DNA of 64,000 nucleotides from Streptomyces cinnabarinus (lineage in GTDB: Bacteria > Actinomycetota > Actinomycetes > Streptomycetales > Streptomycetaceae). Location: positions 6,944,001-7,008,000 of the forward strand of contig NZ_CP114413.1 of the NCBI RefSeq assembly GCF_027270315.1. Reading direction: 5' to 3'. The first letter of the stretch is position 1. Each line of letters starts with the position of its first letter. The notes beneath the pieces were generated by a model that did no database searches, was not told where the DNA came from, and saw only the letters and a program-made list of their open reading frames with translations. Shown piece after piece: positions 23,900-31,838 of this stretch. The translations under genes were made by a program, and so were the position numbers.

Positions 23900-26020
23900 C
23901 TAGACCGGCCGCTGGAGCACCACCATGCTCCGGTCCACCAGCGTCAGCCGGTCCCCGGCCTGCACCTTCGGGCCGGTGCCCGCGGGCACGCCCTCCACGC
24001 GCGCGGTGTCGACCACCACCTGCCACTGGCGGCCGTGGTTGACCGGCACCACGAAGTCCAGGGTCCTCGGCGCCGCGTTGAACATCAGTAGGAAGGAGTC
24101 GTCGGTGATGCGCTCCCCGCGCGGGCCGGGCTCGGAGATCGCGTTGCCGTTGAGGAACACCGTCAGCGCGGAGGCCTGAGCGGAGTTCCAGTCCCGGTGG
24201 GCCATCTCCTTGCCCTCGGGAGTGAACCAGGCGATGTCCGACAGGTCGTCGTGGGTGCCCTCCACCGGCCGCCCGTGGAAGAAGCGGCGCCGCCGGAAGA
24301 CCGGATGGTCCCGGCGCAGCCACACCATCGCGCGGGTGAAGTCCAGCAGCTCGCCGTCGTCCTCCCGCGCGGGGTCCGGCCACTTCAGCCAGGCCAGCTC
24401 GCTGTCCTGGCAGTAGGCGTTGTTGTTGCCCCGCTGGGTGCGCGCGAACTCGTCGCCGTGACTGATCATCGGCACGCCCTGGGACAGCATCAGCGTCGCC
24501 ATGAAGTTACGGATCTGACGGGACCGCAGCTCCAGCACCGCGGGATCGTCGGTCTCGCCCTCCGCGCCGCAGTTCCAGGACCGGTTGTGGCTCTCGCCGT
24601 CCCGGTTGTCCTCGCCGTTGGCCTGGTTGTGCTTGTGGTTGTACGCCACCAGGTCGTGCAGGGTGAAGCCGTCGTGGCAGGTGACGAAGTTGATGGAGGC
24701 CAGCGGCCGCCGCCCGTCGTCCTGGTACAGGTCGGAGGAGCCGGTCAGCCGGGAGGCGAACTCCGCGAGCGCGCGCGGCTCGCCGCGCCACAGGTCCCGC
24801 ACGGTGTCGCGGTACTTGCCGTTCCACTCGGTCCACAGCGGCGGGAAGTTGCCCACCTGGTAGCCGCCCTCGCCCACGTCCCAGGGCTCGGCGATCAGCT
24901 TCACCTGGGAGACCACCGGATCCTGCTGCACCAGGTCGAAGAACGACGACAGCCGGTCCACCTCGTGGAACTGCCGGGCCAGGGTGGCCGCGAGATCGAA
25001 GCGGAAGCCGTCGACATGCATCTCGGTGACCCAGTACCGCAGCGAGTCCATGATCAGCTGAAGGACGTGCGGGGACCGCATGAGCAGGGAGTTCCCGGTG
25101 CCCGTGGTGTCCATGTAGTGGCGGCGGTCGTCGGTGAGGCGGTAGTAGGAGAGGTTGTCCAGGCCCCGGAAGGACAGCGTCGGGCCCAGATGGCTGCCCT
25201 CGGCGGTGTGGTTGTAGACGACGTCCAGGATCACCTCGATCCCGGCCTCGTGCAGCGCCTTGACCGCCGACTTGAACTCCAGGACCTGCTGGCCGCGGTC
25301 GCCCCAGGAGGCGTAGGCGTTGTGCGGGGCGAAGAAGCCGATCGTGTTGTAGCCCCAGTAGTTGTTCAGGCCCATGTCCACCAGACGGTGATCGTTCACG
25401 AACTGGTGGACGGGCATCAGCTCCAGCGCCGTCACCCCCAGCTCGGTCAGATGCTCGATGATCGCCGGGTGCGCCAGCGCCGCGTAGGTGCCGCGCAGCT
25501 CCTCCGGCAGCCCCGGGTGACGCATCGTCAGGCCCTTCACGTGGGCCTCGTAGATCACCGTGTGGTGGTACTCGGTGCGCGGGCGCCGGTCGTCGCCCCA
25601 GTCGAAGTAGGGGTTGACCACGACCGACGACATGGTGTGCGGCGCCGAGTCCAGGTCGTTGCGCTCGTCGGGCGCCTCGAAGTGATAGCCGTACACCTCC
25701 TCGCCCCACCGGATCGAACCGCTGACCGCCTTGGCGTACGGGTCGAGCAGCAGCTTCGCGGAGTTGCAGCGCAGCCCGCGGTCGGGGGCGTACGGCCCGT
25801 GCGCCCGGAAGCCGTACCGCTGCCCGGGCATCACACCCGGCACATACGCGTGCCGGACGAACGCGTCGCTCTCCCGCAGTTCCACCGCCGTCTCCGAGCC
25901 GTCGTCGTGCAGCAGACACAGCTCTACTCGGTCCGCGGACTCCGTGAAGACCGCGAAATTCGTGCCGGCGCCGTCGTAGGTGGCACCGAGTGGATACGCC
26001 TCTCCAGGCCAGACCTGCAT
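23900..26020 (-). CDS. glgX: Glycogen debranching enzyme GlgX/TreX
   Basis: A 706-residue GH13 isoamylase-type debranching enzyme that hydrolyses alpha-1,6 branches of glycogen and so supplies linear maltodextrins to TreY and TreZ. The start MQVWPGEAYPLGATYDG at 26020 gives the canonical N terminus. A CBM48 domain (1-150) precedes the barrel with VVYNHTAEG, the nucleophile Asp in VDGFRFDLAA (near residue 343), the acid Glu in KLIAEPWDVGEGGYQVG and the third acid in NFVTCHDGFTL. The WNGKYRDTVRDLWRG motif is typical of GlgX/TreX. It is the first gene of the glgX-treY unit and is divergent from the secreted protein gene at 26201, with a 180-base region between that holds a GGTCCC/GGGACC hairpin at 26107-26127. 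Confidence 0.97.
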   Translation of the reverse strand: MQVWPGEAYPLGATYDGAGTNFAVFTESADRVELCLLHDDGSETAVELRESDAFVRHAYVPGVMPGQRYGFRAHGPYAPDRGLRCNSAKLLLDPYAKAVSGSIRWGEEVYGYHFEAPDERNDLDSAPHTMSSVVVNPYFDWGDDRRPRTEYHHTVIYEAHVKGLTMRHPGLPEELRGTYAALAHPAIIEHLTELGVTALELMPVHQFVNDHRLVDMGLNNYWGYNTIGFFAPHNAYASWGDRGQQVLEFKSAVKALHEAGIEVILDVVYNHTAEGSHLGPTLSFRGLDNLSYYRLTDDRRHYMDTTGTGNSLLMRSPHVLQLIMDSLRYWVTEMHVDGFRFDLAATLARQFHEVDRLSSFFDLVQQDPVVSQVKLIAEPWDVGEGGYQVGNFPPLWTEWNGKYRDTVRDLWRGEPRALAEFASRLTGSSDLYQDDGRRPLASINFVTCHDGFTLHDLVAYNHKHNQANGEDNRDGESHNRSWNCGAEGETDDPAVLELRSRQIRNFMATLMLSQGVPMISHGDEFARTQRGNNNAYCQDSELAWLKWPDPAREDDGELLDFTRAMVWLRRDHPVFRRRRFFHGRPVEGTHDDLSDIAWFTPEGKEMAHRDWNSAQASALTVFLNGNAISEPGPRGERITDDSFLLMFNAAPRTLDFVVPVNHGRQWQVVVDTARVEGVPAGTGPKVQAGDRLTLVDRSMVVLQRPV

Positions 26021-26200
26021 GGACACGACTCTTTCAGGTGGAGCGCGCCACCGGGGGCGCCTTGGCTCCGAGTCTCCCCGAAAGTGATGGAACCACCTAT
26101 GACTCAGGTCCCTCTTAGCGGGGGACCAGGCATAGCCCGTATGCCGAACCAGTGGGGCAGACACATACTCCCGGGGACCCAGGGGGAGTAGGGGGAACGA

Positions 26201-27022
26201 GTGCGCAGGACAGTGCACCGCCATCTGGGCAAGGTGGTGGCCGGTGCGGCCATCGCCTTGGCCGGGACCGCGGCCATGGTCGCGGTCACACTGCCGGGGA
26301 CGGCAGGGGCGGACGAAACGGGAGGCACGAACACGGGGGCCCAGCAGGGCGCCCAGGGACAGGCGCGGGGCGAGGGCCAGGACCAGGCCGTCGCACCCGG
26401 CGTCGTCCAGGAAGCACCGGCCGACGGGGACAAGGGCACGGGGCGCGACCCGCTCACCGACGACGAACTGACCCGCGTCGAGCAGATCGCGCTGAACCAG
26501 CAGCTCTTCCGGTCCAGCGAGGACGTCGACGGGGACCGCGGTCCCCAGCGGCTCGGCATCGACCTCGCCGAGCCGGAGGCCGACGAGCTCGACGACCCGT
26601 CCGCGCCCCGGCGCGCCGACGTGACGTTCTACGACTACAAGGACGACACGCTCGTCATCAAGACGGTCAACCTCGACACCGGCAAGGTCGAGCGGACCGG
26701 CACCGAGCGCGGCGTCCAGCCGCCGCTCAGCCGCTCCGAGAACACCGAGGCCGTGAAGATCCTGCTGGCCAGCCCGCTCAGCGCGGGTCTGAAGGCGGAC
26801 TACAAGGACGCCACCGGCAAGGAGCTGACCTCACCGGACCAGCTGGAGATCGACAGCATGGTCTTCCGGGCCGCTCAGGGCGCGCAGCCCGCGGCGCTCG
26901 ACAAGTGCGGAGAGCACCGCTGCACGCGGCTGTTCCCGAAGGCCCTCAACGGGCCGTGGATCGACATGCGGCACCTGGTGATCGACCTGAGCGCCCGCAC
27001 GGTCGCCGAGCTCGACCGCTGA
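26201..27022 (+). CDS. Secreted protein of unknown function, paired with the amine oxidase-like gene
   Basis: A 273-residue protein with a GTG start and GGGGGAGTAGGGGGAACGA upstream. A twin-Arg-free but basic N terminus and a hydrophobic segment end near TAGADE (residue about 40), so a signal peptide is likely. A low-complexity Gly/Gln/Ala linker (40-75) follows. The folded part (80-273) begins TDDELTRVEQIALNQQLF and includes RADVTFYDYKDDTLVIKTVNLDTGKVE, which resembles the small N-terminal domain found in copper amine oxidases, where it precedes the catalytic domain. Two Cys near residue 230 (KCGEHRC) may form a disulfide or bind metal. It is 64 bases upstream of the amine oxidase-like gene, so the two may act as separate chains of one enzyme. 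Confidence 0.75.
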   Translation: MRRTVHRHLGKVVAGAAIALAGTAAMVAVTLPGTAGADETGGTNTGAQQGAQGQARGEGQDQAVAPGVVQEAPADGDKGTGRDPLTDDELTRVEQIALNQQLFRSSEDVDGDRGPQRLGIDLAEPEADELDDPSAPRRADVTFYDYKDDTLVIKTVNLDTGKVERTGTERGVQPPLSRSENTEAVKILLASPLSAGLKADYKDATGKELTSPDQLEIDSMVFRAAQGAQPAALDKCGEHRCTRLFPKALNGPWIDMRHLVIDLSARTVAELDR

Positions 27023-27086
27023 CCGGCTCGCCCTTCCGTCCTCACCCTTTCCGACTTCACTCCTTATGCAAGGGAGTCCATTCTTC

Positions 27087-28409
27087 ATGCGCGTCAACAG
27101 AGTGAGCCGGGCCCGTACGCGGACGGCCCTGGCCGCCCTCGCCGTGGCCGGCCTGACGGCGGGCGCGGCCGCGGGCGCCGGTCCGGCCACCGCCCAGCCC
27201 AAGGCGGCGCCCGCCGCCGCCCCGGACTGCAGCGCGGCCTACCGCATCGAGCAGAAGCTCTCCAACGGCACGACCTGGCGCATGTGCTGGCGCCACGAGG
27301 CCATGGCCGGAATGATCCTGGAGGACATCACCTACCAGCCGCCCGGCGAGAGCAAGCCGATCAAGGTCCTCAACAGCTCCAAGCTCGCCCAGATCCACGT
27401 GCCGTACGACGACGGCTCGGAGGAGTACGACGACGTCACGAGCTACTACTTCGGCGACGGTCTGGAGAACCTGGCCGCGGGCGAGTGCCCGGGCGGCACC
27501 ATCCGGACCGTCAAGGTCCGGGCGCCGGAGTCCACCGACACCCGTAACGTCAAGGGCCTGTGCACCACGACACGCGCGCGTGGGCACGCGTACCGCATGC
27601 TCAACCAGCCCATGCAGGGCGGCCAGAAGCTCTACCAGAAGCAGGGCAAGGACCTGCTCGTCTACGCCGTCAACAAGGTCAGCTGGTACGAGTACATCAC
27701 CGAGTGGCGCTTCTCGGACGACGGCACCATCCACCTGAACGTCGGCGCCACCGGCAGCCTGGCGCCGCAGGACTACGACGCCGGGGACGGCCGGGGCTGG
27801 CCGATAGGCAAGGGGCCCAAGGCCCGGGCGCTCAGCCACAGCCACAACGTCTTCTGGAAGCTCGACTTCGGCCTGGACGGCTCCTCCAAGGGCCGTATCG
27901 AGCAGTACGACTCGAAGGTCACCCCGCAGGCCCCCGGTGACCGCGCGCCGACCAACAAGACCACCGCCACCAAGATCACCAAGGAGACGGCGGGCGACGC
28001 CAAGAACATGCGGTGGTGGCGGGTGGTGAGCGCGACCGGCAAGAACAAGGACGGCCACCCCCGCTCCTACGAGCTCGTCGCCGGTCCCAACGCCAAGTAC
28101 TCCGGCCGCGGGTTCACCAAGCACGACGTGTACTTCACGCAGTACAACAAGTGCGAGCAGTACGCCAGCAACAACAAGGGCAACTGCCCCACCGGGCACC
28201 CCAAGTCGGTGGACAAGTGGGTCAACGGCCAGACCCTGACCAACCCCTCGGTCTGGGTGAACGTGGGCTTCCACCACATCGCCCGGGACGAGGACCAGCA
28301 GCCCATGCCGGTCCACTGGCAGGGCTTCTCGCTCGCCCCGCGTGACGTCACCGCTATGAATCCGCTCACTCCCGCCGAGCTGGCCGGAGCGAACGGCCGC
28401 CTCGACTGA
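27087..28409 (+). CDS. Secreted copper amine oxidase-like protein, catalytic domain only
   Basis: A 440-residue protein. ATG 27087 follows AAGGGAG with a rather long spacer and opens a signal peptide (basic start, Ala/Gly-rich core, AQP near residue 38). The rest resembles the C-terminal beta-sandwich catalytic domain of copper amine oxidases: VPYDDGSEEYDD, then WYEYITEWRFSDDGTIHLN, VGATGSL, the copper-binding H-S-H (His251 and His253), and late VGFHHIARDEDQQPMPVHW. The TPQ cofactor motif is normally N-Y-D/E; here it reads W-Y-E with the Tyr at 201. N-terminal domains D1-D3 of the full enzyme (650 or more residues) are absent. Whether a quinone cofactor forms is therefore uncertain. The neighbour at 26201 may supply the missing domain. 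Confidence 0.8.
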   Translation: MRVNRVSRARTRTALAALAVAGLTAGAAAGAGPATAQPKAAPAAAPDCSAAYRIEQKLSNGTTWRMCWRHEAMAGMILEDITYQPPGESKPIKVLNSSKLAQIHVPYDDGSEEYDDVTSYYFGDGLENLAAGECPGGTIRTVKVRAPESTDTRNVKGLCTTTRARGHAYRMLNQPMQGGQKLYQKQGKDLLVYAVNKVSWYEYITEWRFSDDGTIHLNVGATGSLAPQDYDAGDGRGWPIGKGPKARALSHSHNVFWKLDFGLDGSSKGRIEQYDSKVTPQAPGDRAPTNKTTATKITKETAGDAKNMRWWRVVSATGKNKDGHPRSYELVAGPNAKYSGRGFTKHDVYFTQYNKCEQYASNNKGNCPTGHPKSVDKWVNGQTLTNPSVWVNVGFHHIARDEDQQPMPVHWQGFSLAPRDVTAMNPLTPAELAGANGRLD

Positions 28410-28521
28410 GGCAGTTGGGAAACGACCCTGTCCATCCGGCTGCACCGCCGACCGGTCCCGGAGTACCCTTCCTTGATCGTTGAGACGGGGAGTGCTCGGG
28501 GGAGCGGAAGGCGGTGCGCGG

Positions 28522-29760
28522 GTGGGCTCGGGAGGGCTGGAGCTGCCCCCTGGTGACGAGGGTCACGAGGGGAACTCCACAGACGTCCCGCCCGGCACGG
28601 TGTCCCTGGCGCGTCCCATGGACGCGGGCGCCATCGGACCGGAGCTGGACTGGGACGCCGACGCCTGGCGCGAGGTGCGGACCCGCGCCCAACGGGCCGG
28701 CCGGGCCTACATCTGGCTGAACCTCGTCGAACAGCGGCTGCGCGCGGTCGTGGCCGCTGTACTGCGTCCCATCTACGAACCCGTCCACGGCGACGACTGG
28801 GTGGTCGCCGCGGCGGGACCGGCCGGACAGGAGTGGGTGCAGCGCGCGGCCGCCGTACGCGAAGTCAGCCGCCGCAAGGGCTACTTGCTGGACCCGGCCG
28901 ACGACAACGTCCTCAGTTTCCTGACGCTGCCGCAGCTGCGCGAGCTGATGGTGCAGCACTGGCCGTGCTTCGAGCCCTATCTGGACGAGCGCCGGGACGT
29001 CGAACTCGCCCTGGACGAGCTGGAGGTGACCCGGAACGTCGTCTCCCGCAACCGGGCGCTCTCCGAAGCGGTGCTCAACCAGGCCGAACGGGCCTCGGCA
29101 CGGCTGCTGGACGCCCTCGGCGCGAGCGGTGACGTCCCCTCCGCGCGCCGGCTGCCGGTCGACGCGGTCGAGGACCTGGTGGGCGACCGGTACGGCGATG
29201 TGGTGGCCGTCCACCCCGACCGGGTGCGGCTGCTGCGGCAGTTCCCGGCCGAGGACATCTTCGGCGGGGCCCGCCGCCTGGACGCCCTCGGCATCGGCCT
29301 CAATCTCCTGGTCCAGAACTTCTCCGGGCGGCGCCTGGTGCGCCTCGCCGAGTCCGGCTGCCGGGTGCGGCTGCTGTTCCTCAACCCGGCCTCCAGCGCG
29401 GTCAAGCGGCGCGAGCGGGAACTGGGCATCAAGCGCGGGGAATTGAGCCGCTCGGTGGAGATGAACATCCTGCACATGCGCCGGGTCCGCGCCCGGCTGC
29501 GAGACCCCGGGGCCTTCGAGATCCAGGTCTACGACGAGACCCCGCGCTTCACCGCCTACCTTGTCGACGGCGACGGCTCGGACGGCATCGCGGTCCTTCA
29601 GTCCTATCTGCGCCGCACGCGGGGCATGGAGGCGCCGGTGCTGGTGCTGCGCGGCGGGAACCGGGTGGTCAAGTCGGGCGAGCCGGACGACAGCGGGCTC
29701 TTCCCGACCTACCGCGAGGAGTTCGAGGTGGCGTGGGCGGATTCGCGGCCTGTGTCCTGA
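28522..29760 (+). CDS. SAV2148-family HEPN-domain protein
   Basis: A 412-residue cytoplasmic protein widespread in Streptomyces. The GTG at 28522 gives VGSGGLELPPGDEGHEGN, the conserved start. Residues about 45-170 contain a HEPN-like helical region (RTRAQRAGRAYIWLNLVEQRLRAVV ... SRNRAL), with R-x-x-x-x(N)R-like basic positions as expected for HEPN nuclease-type or scaffold domains. Residues 190-412 resemble a phospholipase D-like/DUF5919-type domain that often follows signalling domains (FSGRRLVRLAESGCRVRLLFLNP and PRFTAYLVDG). HEPN proteins are frequent in RNA-targeting defence and stress responses. This one is highly conserved and stands alone, so a housekeeping or developmental role is as likely. 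Confidence 0.8.
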   Translation: MGSGGLELPPGDEGHEGNSTDVPPGTVSLARPMDAGAIGPELDWDADAWREVRTRAQRAGRAYIWLNLVEQRLRAVVAAVLRPIYEPVHGDDWVVAAAGPAGQEWVQRAAAVREVSRRKGYLLDPADDNVLSFLTLPQLRELMVQHWPCFEPYLDERRDVELALDELEVTRNVVSRNRALSEAVLNQAERASARLLDALGASGDVPSARRLPVDAVEDLVGDRYGDVVAVHPDRVRLLRQFPAEDIFGGARRLDALGIGLNLLVQNFSGRRLVRLAESGCRVRLLFLNPASSAVKRRERELGIKRGELSRSVEMNILHMRRVRARLRDPGAFEIQVYDETPRFTAYLVDGDGSDGIAVLQSYLRRTRGMEAPVLVLRGGNRVVKSGEPDDSGLFPTYREEFEVAWADSRPVS

Positions 29761-29894
29761 ATCATCCCGTGGGCGTCTCGGGGGGCGACGCGAGCCTTCC
29801 GGGCGGCAAGCGGAACGCGGTCCTCTGATTGTCAGTGGCTCATGGGAAGGTGGAGACCACTGGGGGAACGCACCACCAAGAAGGGGGACCGCCC

Positions 29895-30617
29895 ATGGGC
29901 TGGCACCGTGAGCTGCTGATCGGATTCGACCTGGAGACGACCGGCACGGATCCGCGCGAGGCGCGCATCGTCACCGGGGCCGTGATAGAGGTCAGGGCCG
30001 GGCAGACGCTGGGGCGCCGGGAGTGGCTGGCGGATCCCGGCGTGGAGATCCCGGCGGACGCGGTCGCCGTGCACGGCATCAGCAACGAACGCGCCGCCGC
30101 CGAGGGCCGCCCCGCCGACCAGGTGGCGGGCGCCATCGCCGACGTCCTGGTCGGGTACTGGAGGACGGGGGTGCCGGTCGTCGCGTACAACGCCGCCTTC
30201 GATCTGAGCCTGCTCTCCGCCGAACTGCGGCGCCATGGACTGCCGTCGCTGCGCGAGCGGCTCGGCGGCCAGGACCCCGCGCCCGTCATCGACCCGTACA
30301 CCATCGACCGCTGGGCCGACCGCTACCGCCGCGGCAAGCGGAACCTGGAGGCGGTCTGCGCGGAGTACGGCGTCCGGCTCGACTCCGCCCACGACGCCTC
30401 GGCCGACGCCCTCGCCGCGGCCAGGCTCGCCTGTGCCATAGCCGACCGCCACCCCAAGATCGCGGCCCTCGGCCCGGCGGAACTGCACCGCCGCCAGATC
30501 GAGTGGTACGCCGAGTGGGCGGCGGACTTCCAGGACTTCCTGCGCCGCAAGGGCGAGTCGGACGCGGTGATCGACGGCACCTGGCCGCTGCGGGCGCCGG
30601 CGGACGAGCCGGTCTGA
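29895..30617 (+). CDS. DnaQ-like 3'-5' exonuclease (DEDDh)
   Basis: A 240-residue protein with ATG 29895 chosen because the family signature starts directly after it; AAGGGGGA is 8 bases upstream. The exonuclease motifs are ExoI FDLETTGTD, ExoII VAYNAAFDLSLL and ExoIII HDASADALAA, with the DEDDh His in place. It resembles the epsilon subunit of DNA polymerase III or stand-alone RNase T-like nucleases and may proofread or process nucleic acid ends. It has a C-terminal extension (180-240) rich in Trp, Arg and Glu (RRQIEWYAEWAADFQDFLRRKG), typical of the Streptomyces exonuclease version. It converges with the SUKH gene over a 22-base gap without an obvious terminator. Confidence 0.92.
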   Translation: MGWHRELLIGFDLETTGTDPREARIVTGAVIEVRAGQTLGRREWLADPGVEIPADAVAVHGISNERAAAEGRPADQVAGAIADVLVGYWRTGVPVVAYNAAFDLSLLSAELRRHGLPSLRERLGGQDPAPVIDPYTIDRWADRYRRGKRNLEAVCAEYGVRLDSAHDASADALAAARLACAIADRHPKIAALGPAELHRRQIEWYAEWAADFQDFLRRKGESDAVIDGTWPLRAPADEPV

Positions 30618-30639
30618 TCCCGGGGCGCCGACCGCCCGC

Positions 30640-31236
30640 CTACCGCCAGTCGAGGCGCCCCTCGATCACCCGCGGGGCGTCGACGCCCCCGAAGCCCCGC
30701 CCCTCGTGCAGCGCGTCGGCGACCTCGGTCAGGAAGGCGGCGAAGGTCGTCTTCCCCGGGCTCGGGATGTCGGCCTCGGCGTAGCCGCCGAGCAGTCCGT
30801 ACCCCGGGCCCGGCGTGCAGTCGACGAAGGTTCCGTAGAAGCCGTCCGGGTCGATGGTGGTGATCGGCAGGTACCGCTGCCCGGGGGCGTCGTCCAGGCG
30901 CTCGGCGGCCACCGGGCCCTCGAACCACATGCTCAGGTCCTCCAAGGGGCCGACTCCCTCGCCGTCGGGCAGGAAGTAGCCCGTCGGTTCGGGGTCTTCG
31001 CGGGAGGTGGGCCAGTCGAAGTCCGAGGCCGGTCCGGTGCCGTTGCGCAGCAGGTAGAAGGCGCGCACATCGGCCGGGATCGTCAGGTCGAGTTCCTGTT
31101 CCAGCGAGCGGAGCCGGTCCTCCGTCGTGGGTTCGGGCAACCGCTCGAAGGTGCGGGGCGCGTGCTTCCGCAACCAGGTCTCGATCCGGGTCCAGGCGGC
31201 GAGGGTCTGTTCGGCCCGTATGGGGTCTTCGGTCAT
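30640..31236 (-). CDS. SMI1/KNR4 (SUKH) domain protein
   Basis: A 198-residue protein starting at ATG 31236 (MTEDPIRAEQTLAAWTRIE). The SUKH pattern is clear: TFERLPEPTTEDRLRSLEQELDLTIPADVRAFYLLRNGTG near residues 30-70, then the WFEGPVAAE and GYGLLGGYAEADIPSPGKTTFAAFL segments. SUKH proteins are immunity factors against polymorphic toxins or general regulators of cell wall processes in fungi. No toxin gene is visible nearby, so it may be an orphan immunity protein. It is probably co-transcribed with the YbaK gene, which ends 29 bases upstream, although an in-frame upstream ATG would make the two overlap. The start is chosen on family similarity, and no strong Shine-Dalgarno sequence is seen. 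Confidence 0.85.
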   Translation of the reverse strand: MTEDPIRAEQTLAAWTRIETWLRKHAPRTFERLPEPTTEDRLRSLEQELDLTIPADVRAFYLLRNGTGPASDFDWPTSREDPEPTGYFLPDGEGVGPLEDLSMWFEGPVAAERLDDAPGQRYLPITTIDPDGFYGTFVDCTPGPGYGLLGGYAEADIPSPGKTTFAAFLTEVADALHEGRGFGGVDAPRVIEGRLDWR

Positions 31237-31265
31237 GGGCCGGACCCTAGCGGTGGGTTGTGACA

Positions 31266-31838
31266 TCAGGGCGCGGGTACGACATCGGCCGCCGTGCCCG
31301 CGATGCGTTCCACGCGGGGCCGGGCGAGCCGTGCGTAGTCGGTGCCCGAGAGGCGCAGGGAGCGGTCCAGGCGGGCCGCGTTGAAGTAGAGGTTCGGCTG
31401 GGCCACCACCTCGGGGTCGGCGAGGACTTCGAGGCCGGGGTCGAAGCTGAAGGGGAGGACCGTGCCGGGGACCGAGCGGGCCAGGCGCTCGGCGGTCTCC
31501 GGGTCGCTGAAGCCCACGTAGCGCGCCGCGTACAGGTCCCGGACGGCGTCCAGGTCCACCCGGCGGTCCCCGGGGACGACCGCGAGGACGTGCCGGGTGG
31601 TGCGCCGGTCGACCTTGACCCGGAGCACGATGCACTTCGCGGCCTGGGAGGAGGGGTGGCCGCGCAGCGCGGAGACGGCGTCGGTGGCGCCCTCGGGTGC
31701 GTGGTCGAGGAGTTCGTAGTCGACGCGGGAGGTGTCGAGGAGGGAGATCAGGTGCGCGTAGGTGTCGTGTCCTTCAGAGTGCTGCGCGGAGGTGTCGCGT
31801 CCCTCGGGGGCGTGCGGGGAGGTGTCGTGCTCGGGCAT
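31266..31838 (-). CDS. YbaK/aminoacyl-tRNA deacylase-like protein
   Basis: A 190-residue protein. The catalytic-type fold of the YbaK/ProX/EbsC family starts at about residue 28 (AHLISLLDTSRVDYELLDHAPEG), with SSQAAKCIVLRVK (family Lys) and the VPGTVLPFSF, LYFNAARLDRSL segments. These proteins hydrolyse mis-charged tRNAs such as Cys-tRNA(Pro) or Ala-tRNA(Pro). The first 27 residues are not family sequence; they consist of a 10-residue repeat (HDTSPHAPEG, RDTSAQHSEG, HDTYAHL) encoded by a 30-bp tandem repeat. The ATG at 31838 lies inside the end of the upstream transporter gene (91-base overlap in a different frame). A shorter start inside the repeat is possible. Confidence 0.87.
   Translation of the reverse strand: MPEHDTSPHAPEGRDTSAQHSEGHDTYAHLISLLDTSRVDYELLDHAPEGATDAVSALRGHPSSQAAKCIVLRVKVDRRTTRHVLAVVPGDRRVDLDAVRDLYAARYVGFSDPETAERLARSVPGTVLPFSFDPGLEVLADPEVVAQPNLYFNAARLDRSLRLSGTDYARLARPRVERIAGTAADVVPAP

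Noticed and set aside
21347..26191. Long plus-strand frames opposite treY and glgX
   Set aside because: They are shadows of the trehalose genes, with no recognisable protein features.
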